From: Macrocystis pyrifera
Taxonomy: Eukaryota; Sar; Phaeophyceae; Laminariales; Laminariaceae
Length of the DNA stretch: 64,000 nucleotides
Assembly (NCBI GenBank): GCA_031763025.1
Contig: JASSKH010000010.1
Location: 10,247,427-10,311,426 of the forward strand
Direction of reading: 5' to 3'
A program made the position numbers and the translations under genes. Under the pieces are notes generated by a model. The model was not told the DNA's origin, did no database searches, and was given only the letters and a program-made list of their open reading frames with translations. Shown in pieces: positions 23,701 to 33,500 of this stretch. How positions within the stretch are numbered: position 1 is the first letter of the stretch; every line of letters begins with the position of its first letter.

Positions 23701-24494
23701 TTCGGCGGTCACCACGGCTGGCGGTGGAGTTTTTGTGCGGGGAAAACCCTCCCTGCGCACATTGGGGATGATCGTATCACGTAGTATATGGTAAGGCACC
23801 CACGAGGCAGTTTCATAGTAAACCCATTGCTATCTCTGGAAGTGGCCACACCAGAAAATAATTCACTTGATATCGCCGCTGTCATCCATATGCAAGAAAA
23901 TCCGCCTCTAGAGCGGTTCCTAGTAGGATGCAGCTCACCCGTCATGCGACTCGCCCAACACCCCACGGCGCTTCGCGCTTGGTGCAAGCAATGTCTGCCT
24001 GGTCGGTGAAAACCCGACGTGCTCCGTCCCGGCATTGTAGGGATGCGAAGGTCTATGATCATACGACTACGGCCATGCATGATAATGAGTACACCCCCCC
24101 TCCTCCGTGCGACTACGGCCATGCACGAGATCGAGTGCATCTCTCCTATCGAGTACACGCCCCCCCCCCCCTCCTCCCTACCCCCCCCCCCCTCCTTTAC
24201 CTCCTACACCCTCCCACCCCCCCTCCCCCCTTCCCGCCCCCTCCCACCCCCTGTCACCGCCTCTCTCGGTTATCATAGAGCTGGAGACAGCAAAGCGCGA
24301 CCTTGACTCCGCGAGCGCCGCGGTGTCTCAGCTTCCGTCCGGGCTGGTGAAACAACGCGTGCTAGCAACCCTCCAGCAGGTTGATGGCGAGATACAGTCG
24401 CAGCTATGGCGACACCTGAGGTCTAGAGGTAGCACAACTAGCGGTACCACAACCGTTGGCGCTGCCGGGGGTCAGCGTTCTGCGGAGGTGAGAT

Positions 24495-24527
<33 letters not shown>

Positions 24528-27500
24528 GGAAGAGAAGGGAACAGGGGGGGGGGGAGGGGGGCAGGGGAGAGGGGACGAGGACAAGGAGAGAGGGAGGGAG
24601 GGGAATTGGAGGGTTGGCAAAACGCCTCATTCCGGTGGAACTTGAACGTTTCAGGGCTATTTACTCGTTTTTTATACGGTATGGTACGATAAAACCCCTT
24701 ACTTGTAACCCCCCCTCCCCTGGTTGGTTGAATGCCCTCGCTCGAAGGGAAATCCTAGTTACAAGTTAGCTTTCCGCCGTTGAAGACTGCAAGTGGTGCT
24801 GCCTGCAACGGCCGGGCTACGTACTACCGTAAGAACGACTACAGTAGTAGTTGTGCATATCACGAGCCACGTATGTACGTGTTGGCGATTTTTCCTTTTT
24901 CCTCGATCTGTTTTCCTCTTTCGTTCCTCTTTTTAGGTCTTTTGACGGTGGCGGGGCTGCGATGTTGAATAACCCCTTGTCTTTTTTATTGCCGGTGGAT
25001 GTGAAAATGTCTACCAGGTCGGAACTGCTGCTGCTGCTGCTGCTGCTGCTGCTACTGCTGGAGGAGGGGGAGAAGGGGGAGCGGATTTGGTGGTAGGAGT
25101 GAGCACGGGCGCCAACAACGACTCGCCAACGGCCAGGGTCATCAGCCTGGTGGGTGCTAGCAAGCAGAATCGCGTTTTTTGTTCTATGTACGTCACACCC
25201 CTCCGTCTTGAAAGTGATGCGTGGTTGATGGTCAAATGTCTAAGGCGAGCAACTAAAGAGTGCGGCCCCTCCCCCCCCCGCCTCTCTTTGCTTGGCAACT
25301 TTTACTTGAAGAAAAAGGACACAACTTGAACATTGTGAAGCTAAACCTTGAAAACAACGTAAAATTGAAAGTTGAACATGATGTGGAAGTTAAAGTCGTT
25401 ACTTTCAGTAAAAAAAATGTTTTTTTGCCAAAATCAGGTATACCTGGCCACTTTCGTGCCAAAAACAGTTGCATACTGAAATCAAGTACAAAACACACAC
25501 CAGGAGCCCTGCTATTGGCCAAGCTGACATTGTAACTGATTTTGGCACGAAAAGGCCAAGGTACACCTGATTTTTTCTACTCTGTCTAGCTTTCAACTGA
25601 TTTTGGCCAACTTTGAACAATCAGAGAGGCCATACGTACACTGTGTTTTCTCTCCGTATGCGTCTGCCCTCCCTCGGTTGAAATTCTTCTGTATTGACGT
25701 ATAGACTCTGTACTCGTACGTCGAACGTAAAAGCACGTATATACATGAGTATGCTGGTTTCACTTTTTCTCCTTTGGGGTGTGCAATGTTCTTCAGTTAT
25801 TGTCGATAGTTGTGTGTACTCTGTTGTTTCCTACGTCCACAGCAGTCCTCACAGCACCATGGACACTATGATAGGCGTTTCGTCTGCACCACCCCTCGTC
25901 GAGGTGGTCTCAGGTTTGGTACGGCAAGATAATTTCGTGCCGAGCAGGCGGTTCCGCGAGGACGGTCTGGAAGCTTTAAAGCTGTCAACGGGGGGGGGGG
26001 GCGCCAGAGTAAATACTCTTGGTGCTCCCGCCGTGGCGAAACAAACAAAGCATATTGATCGTGACTCTCTGCAGGTCCAAGTGGAGCCCGTGGTACCTAT
26101 GACACACCCTGAAGAAAACAAAACAATTCAGATTTTGGAGGCCATGTGGCACGCTTAATGCTTTAGGCGCATTCTTTTTTTTTCCGGATTGTCATGGACA
26201 TCACACCGCTCGAGGCGCTCGTTTTTTACTTGGTTTTAGGGTGTACCTGATTTTGGCTCCAACGGATCAGGTATACCTGATTTTGGCATTTGCCCTAAAA
26301 AAATTGAAGCTGCAACTACTACGGGGAACCATAGTAAATAGGACCAAATACTGTCAGTAAAAATAGGTAAGTGTATAGGTTTTTGTGTATGTCATAGGTC
26401 CTATTTACTATGGTCCCCCGTAACAACGCGGAAAGCTTCAAAGTTAAAGTTGGAACGTGAATTCAATATTTCAAGGTTGACCCCTTTGGTTTCTTCCTCG
26501 CTGGATAGGACGCTGATCGACCCAAAGCCGAACTCCAGAATCTCCACTCCATTGTTTGCCGACCGCGAGCCCCACCCCCCACCTCGCCGCGCCGATGGCA
26601 TGCGGACACTAAAGACGAAGTATTTTAGTGGAGTTTCGAGATTAGTAACTGTGCGCTCGCTACTACAATATTATAACCGCCACGAACGGACGGCTCAGTG
26701 TCCCCAAGTTCATTTTACCCTCCCCCCGTCCACGCCTTCCACCATTGAGCCACACCTTTCTTTGCCTCTAATTTCCCCATGAATGCGTAGGGGCCCGTCG
26801 GTCAAATGTGCATGTATCCAACCGTTGTACGGCGTGGAGGAAACCGTAACAGCGTGTTACAGCTACCGTTACAGTTACTGTTACCGCTACCGTTACCTCT
26901 ACCGCTACCGTTACCTCTACCGCTACCGTTACTGCTACAGTTATGGTTACCGCTACCGATACCGCTACCGTTACCTCTACCGCTACAGTTACCGCTACCG
27001 TTACCGTTTCCGCTATTATTACCGCTACCGTTACCGCTACCGTTATCGTTACCGCTACTGTTACCGCTACCATTATCGTTACCGCTACCGCTACAGTTAT
27101 CGTTACCCGCTACCGTTACCGCTTTCGTTACGGCTACCATTCTCGTTACCGCTATCGTTACCGCTACCTCTATCGCTGCCGCTACCGTCACTGCTACCGT
27201 AACTGCTACAGCCATTACCGCTACCGCCGCCGCCACAGTTATCGTTACCTATATCGTTACCGCTACTCTCACCGCTACCGTTATCATTGCCGCCTCCGTT
27301 ACCGCTACCATTCTCGTTACCGCTGCCGTTACCGCTATCGTTGCCGCTATTTTATCGTTGCTGCTACCGTTACCGCTATATCATTATCGTTACTGCTACC
27401 GTTACCGCTACCGTTATTGTTACCGTTATCGATACCATTATCGTTACCGCTACCGCTAGTGTTGCTTATCTATTCCCCCGTTGCCGACGACTAATGAAAA

Positions 27501-30500
27501 ATCCTGATCAAATTCGCTTAAACATGACGAAGTTACACATATTTGGAGAGCATTTTATACTAGAGCCATGTTTGCATGATATGATATTCGACCGCTGCAT
27601 TATGTTCGCCGAAAACTCTCCGGACGCTTTCTGGATTGGCCAAGCTTGCCCCGAGAGTGGCCTCGGACCCTCGGACCATGTCTGCTACCTGCGGGGGTTT
27701 TGCGAGAAGAAATGCTGCCGCCTCCTCCTTATATATCATTTATCTCATTTTATCCTCTGCAGGCTGGGCGTGCCAGAGTTACTGCTAAGTCTGCTCTACA
27801 CGCGGCGGCGCTGGCCCTACACTGCCTTCTGGTGACGGAGGGTTTCGTTTGCACTGGGCAGGACGACAAGGCCGGGGCCGTGAAGGGTTTCGCCCCCCCT
27901 GTGAGGGACGTGCCTGGAGAGAAGCTCGTGCCCGATCGTTGGTGCGGATTGATGAACAGATGGGAAAATATGGATCGCGAGGAAGTCTCATGAAAGTGCT
28001 GTTATTTCTCTTCATAAAGCTTAATATTACTGTAGTAGACATCTATCCAGACGTTGTGGTGCCATTATTTATTAGTCTTTATACAGGTGGTATGGAGTGT
28101 TTCCGACTAGCGGCGTCCCCGGTGGCTTGGTAGGTGGTCCGCGTGCTTATCAGGATCAATTTCGTGGGTTCGACTTTTTTTCTTGCATACAAATTGCTTG
28201 ACGGAAAGCGCGACGGAAAGCGCGAAAGCGTGAGTTAGCTACATTCGATGACATTCGTCGAGCAGCGGGAATGCTGAACCTTATGCGCGATAAAAAATGA
28301 GGGCACGTACCGGGGGGGAGAAGGGACGACACCTGCGACCACGGCTTGTCCAGAAGATCGCTGAGGGTAAAACCTCACACGAGTTAAGCTGGAAAGCTAA
28401 AAGTGATGATGATCAAACCGCTGCTATTATTAGTCATATTTCTGCTACGTCTGGACTATTGCCAACCCAGCTGTTATTGACTTTATGTACAGGTGCTGTG
28501 AATAGCGATTCTTAAGAGTCATACTTGTAGTAGGACTGAAAATCATACACCGACTCTACTTGCAAGTGTTTTTGTCCCTTTATGACTGCAAACAATATTC
28601 GGACGTGATTTTCTAGTGCCTTGGCCCCCGAATTGTGGGTGCGCTTCTGAACGGGGTTTTCAGTATTGGACGGATGGGCGTACTGTAGTTGGCTATCAAG
28701 GGGTTAGCTAGTGATGGACTTGAGCATGGAAGTTGCCCCGCCCCCCTCCCCGTGCTAACGCCCACCCCCCCCCATCCTTCCATGACCTGGGGTATGAAAC
28801 TTCCCTTACGCCCCCTAACGTTACGCCCATCCAATGCCTGTCCCACCCATTCCCCCCCATGACTTTGAGCTTAAAAGTCTCCTCCCCTCCCCCCCAAACG
28901 CCCCCCTTCCCCCCCCCCCCCCTCCCGCTTCCCCTATGCTAGTCCCCACCCCCCTACACTACCCCCCCACACACCCACACACCCACACCTCTCTAACCCC
29001 CCACCAATAACGCCCGTCCCCGCCACCCCCTCATGTTAACGCCAACCCCCCCCACTAATGCCCATCTCCCATTCCCTCCCCGCGTGAAAATCGATTAGGG
29101 ACGCCGACCAATCAGTGGTCTCCTTCCGCTACCGCCGTCCCGACCTACCGGGGAAGGTGTTCCTGTTTAAGGCCGCTTGCGCGGGGGGGGGGAGGGAAGG
29201 GGCCGGCCCAATTCTTGCTGGGCGAGAGGGGCGGAGAGATTATGTCGGCGGACGTCGACCTCGAGCCCCTGGACCGATGCCGCCCGATGTTCATGGAAAC
29301 CCATGATTTTTTCGAGGTGTGTAGACGTGAGAGTAGAGGAGTAGGGGTGGTTTGGGGTGTAGTAGGATTGCGGTTGGGGAATTGATGGTTGGGGCGTGAT
29401 TTTTTCGAGATTTGTTGACGGGAGAAGAAGAGAGTCAAGGCGGGGAGTTGAGGGTGAAGGTTTTACTTGTTTCAGGCATGCAGGCGGTGAGAGGCGGGGG
29501 AGGGGGGGGGTGGGGGGGGGAGCGTTAGGAGTGTAGGTTGAATGTATGTCCCTTTGATCGTTCCCAGCTGTTCTTGTTGTTTCCGCTTGCGGTGCCAAAG
29601 GGCGATGAAGGGCCCGGCATGCGAACCATGTTGCCTGGCGGTCGAGGATAGGCGCTAGTGGCGCAGAAGAGACGCCGTGCGTCCTGCGGTCGGCCCAAGA
29701 CGCGCGTACGTGTGATCGTCCAAACAAACCTCCTGCCCGTGGGCAAGGCGGCTGACTACATGACTGCTGGAGACTGGTCTAGCAGACCTATCTCGTCGAT
29801 GCTGACTCATATCGAAACACTGCTGTACCAGGTAACCTCGTCATGTCTGACTCGTACCGAAGCAATGGTACCGCCATTTCACTCTTACCCCCCTCCCTCC
29901 CTCCCTCCCCTCTCCCTCTGCCCCTCCCTCCCTCCCTCCCTCCCTCCCTCCCTTCCTCCCCTCCCTCGCCCGCCCCTTCCCTCTCGAACAAATGCATCCT
30001 TCTCTTCCAGCACCTGTTCTCCGTATTCCGCAGAGAAGCCCTATCTCGAGTCGTACCCCCCAAGCCCACCGCCGCCGCCCGCGAAGCCCCACCGCAGCCC
30101 GCAGCCGGTGATAGTGCCGCCCCAGCCCCTTTCCCCGACCGGAGCCAACCGCCACCAAGCGGAAACCCCGATCCATTGCCACCGGGGAAGGTGGAAGACG
30201 ATCCCCTCAGGGTCGGGCCTCCAAGGTGACAATGGGCAGCAGGACAATAAAAACGAGTACTCGTATGGTTGTCGCTGTATATATATGGAAGTCTCTCAGC
30301 GGGATATTTGCACTTGTCTTCAACTTGTGTCCGTTGGTGGATGACGATTTTTTTTTTGTCGCGGTCGTTCGGGTGTTGAAGTGATTTCGAGAGGGGCGCC
30401 AGTTCTTGGGCCGCGGTCAAAGTTAGAAACTCGTGTTGGCTCATGATAAAAGGCAGCAAAAAAAGGAACTTCGCCCTTTTTTTTTCTGCCTTGTTTTTTA

Positions 30501-33500
30501 GGAGTCTTAAGGCCAAGCAGTCCCTCCCCCCCCCCCCCCCCCCCGCCAAAACGTGCAAATGTGGTCAGCTTGATCTCTTCAGGGCTGCATTCCCGTTTTG
30601 AAGACAACTTACTTGAAGTCAGATATATATATATATATACTTCCTCTGTCCCATAAGTACAGTCCGTTATGATTAGTGCACGGACCCTTTGCCGTGTCCG
30701 ACGCCGTCGGCGATAATTTTTTTCAAATCTTTGGTGTTTTTTTAGTTGACCCCCGTTTGTTTGTTTTTTCCCGCGCACCACCCAGCATGGGTGAGCGCCC
30801 GAAAAAAACCCCCCAGTATTTAGCCCCTTTTCCAGGGGCAAAAAAGTGTTGAGGGAAAAAAAAAAACAGGAGAAAAAAAAATCGTAAATCGCCTGCGCTG
30901 TCTCCACCGCCATGGCGTAACCGGCGGGCCAACGTTACTTCGGCCCCCCGTTTACGACGCGGGTGTGTGTGGGTGTCGTTGTCCATGGTTGTTGCGTGGT
31001 TGCGGTGTGGTGGGCGCTCAAACTTCAAGACGGAAGAAAATCTCCGTAAAATTCTCCAAAAAATTCTCCGAAATATCCCCAAATTATTCCCATATTTGAC
31101 GCCCAAGTGCTCAGTACGTTTGTGTCGGATGTCTTTCTCTCTTTTTTTTTTTTGTGCGGGCATCTCGGTAACTCGATCTTTCCAGCGAGTCTAAGTATAG
31201 CATCGTACCCTACTGCATTGAAGAGATATGATTTGCACGCCGTGACGGACTTTACTTATGGGACAGAGGTTATCACGCTGTGCAGCGCTAGATTGGTGCT
31301 GCGCAGTGCTAAAAGGGTTTAGCGTTGTTTTTTTTCCCATACATGACGCAGGAAAATGAAATAAGAAGAGGTAGCAGCAGGTGCGGTTAGAGCGTACATG
31401 GCGCAGGAAAATGAAATAAGAAGAGGTAGCAGCAGCAGGTGCGGTTAGAGCGTACATGGCGCAGGAAAATGAAATAAGAAGAGGTAGGAGCAGCAGGCGC
31501 GGTTAGAGCGTACATGGCGCAGGAAAATGAAATAAGAAGAGGTAGCAGCAGCAGGTGCGGTTAGAGCGCGCAAAGCCCTTTCGACCAGCTTTGATGCTGA
31601 TGTACCCAACATTTTGGGAACGAGCTGTAGCGCTTGGAAATGCAATACCGTTTTGTTGTCGTTTTGGGTGTTTGTTTTTTGCTGCATGTCATTGCTGTTG
31701 TTATGCTGTGCTGTGTTTTGTTTTTTTGTGATTTGTTTTGTGGGTGTGGATTTTTTTTTATTCTTCGTTTTTGTCCTACCCTATACCCCACGGTTAACCG
31801 CCCCCCCGCTTTGAAATACGGTACGTACAATGTTGCTGTTGCGTCGAGTGATTTGTTGTTGTTGTTGTTGTTGATCTCACGTCAACGCATCTTCCTAAAA
31901 ACCGAGTCCGTGGTCATAGAGCAGGGATCCGAGAAACTCTGGAGTGGAAGAATACCTCGGGAAAATGTATGTTATCACGGTTCGTTGCATCGAGTTGTGT
32001 TGTTTTTGTGGTTGTTTTGAGTTTGTGTTTTAATGTCCCACCTTACCCTACGCTGCCCCGCCCCGCCCTGTGCTTCCTGCCCTGGGCTTACCACCCCGGG
32101 ACCCTAAACGCGCACGCAGATTTGCCGGCCCGCCCGGCGTCGGTCCGACCCCCTTCTTGCCTGGAAGGGGGGGCGACTTCGGCGGCGATCTATATCCCAG
32201 CGGGGGTAGAGGAGGGCTAGAAGGAGGAGGCGGTGGGCTGCCGGGGCCTGGGGGGCTTCTCGGGCCGGGACACCCCATGTTCGGCGGGGGGGCGGGTGAG
32301 TCGTACTTTTGGGGGGAGGGGGGCAGAGGGGGGAAGGGAGGAGAGAAAGAGCGATATGTGTGTGTGTGTTTTCCTTGAGGTTTCCTCTCAGACAAGTGTC
32401 ATGTTTTGGTTGCTATCGCAGACAAGTTGGACGTTGTCTTTATTGTTTTGTGTTGTTTTTTGCCTCTATTTGTCGGGGGGGGGGGGGGGGGTTGTCTTGG
32501 GGATGTTTTTTGTTTTATTTCTTGTATGTTCCCAGTATGTGTTGTACGTCTATTAATAGTTGTGGGTTTAGTTATTTGCATGTGTGTTGCTTGTCGTTCT
32601 CTTGTCTTGTTCCACGTGTTGTTGTTGTACAGAGTTCGATATAGTGCATTGCGTACTTCCGCGAGATCACGACAACAATCAACCGAAAAAAAACAATCAA
32701 TTAACCGAACAATTCACTAGCCGAACTATCAACCAGCCTATCGACCTACCAACCAACCAAGCAATCAATCGATCTGCCAACCTACCAACCAGCCTACCAA
32801 CTACCAACCAATGTACCAAGCAGCCAACCAACCAACCAACCACGGTGTGACCGCCTCGCATCGCATGTCGCACACAGGGCCGGCTACATGGAGCCAAGGT
32901 TCGACCCCTTCGGACCGCCACTGCCAGGCCAGCCGTGGGGTCCTGGCGTACCTGGAAGGGGACCTGGAAGGGGGGCTGGACGAGGGGGTTCCGCTCAGGG
33001 AGGGCCTCGTGGACCTCCCGGAGGGTGAGGGATACACACAGCTACGGAACAAAACGAATACGTGTATAGTTTGAGAATTATACGTACGTACGTACTTGGT
33101 ACGTGTTAAACATAGCATTAAAAATGAAATATTATGCTGTAAGCCAAGTATTATTAATAGTAAGAACAGACGAAATGTGCAAGAAAAATGTGCAGAAAGG
33201 TTTTAGGTTACGAGCAAAACAAGCCGCCCGAGAGGGAACGCGTGCACGGATCAGGCGTGTGGTTGCAGTGTAGTGTGTGCCACAGGGAATGTATTATGCT
33301 GTTGTTTTTGAGCCCTAAATGGAGGGAGCGAAGAGTCTTCTTTTTGAATCAGAGTCTTTGTGGCCGCGGGAAGAGGCGTGAAGAGGTACGGGTGGGGGAG
33401 GAAGGGTCGGCGAGACGGTGTTGGTGAGGGGTAGGGGGGCGGTGGGGGACGGTGGGGGATGTACGCATATCTTGGATGGCCGTAGTTGTATGACCATTGA

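Larger units (their letters stand above)
17777..24278. other. Tentative PI31 intron 1, remaining sequence
   Basis: Holds the copia fragment, R4 and R2. 18,603-18,623 is a perfect palindrome around CTCGACGAG (AACATCTCGACGAGATGTT). 22,230-23,140 has overlapping open frames in several registers without splice signals or motifs; I do not call a gene there. Confidence 0.4.

Noticed and set aside
26806..27494. Large overlapping plus-strand and minus-strand ORFs (up to 217 codons)
   Set aside because: They are entirely made by the 12-bp minisatellite and have dipeptide-like translations; no splice context or non-repeat coding sequence.
29788..30558. 256-codon minus-strand ORF
   Set aside because: Arg/Gly-rich shadow of the CCCT tract and of the PI31 exon on the opposite strand.
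30320..31163. 197- and 146-codon minus-strand ORFs
   Set aside because: Lys/Phe-rich translation of A/T-rich intron sequence, lying inside a PI31 intron; no exon features.
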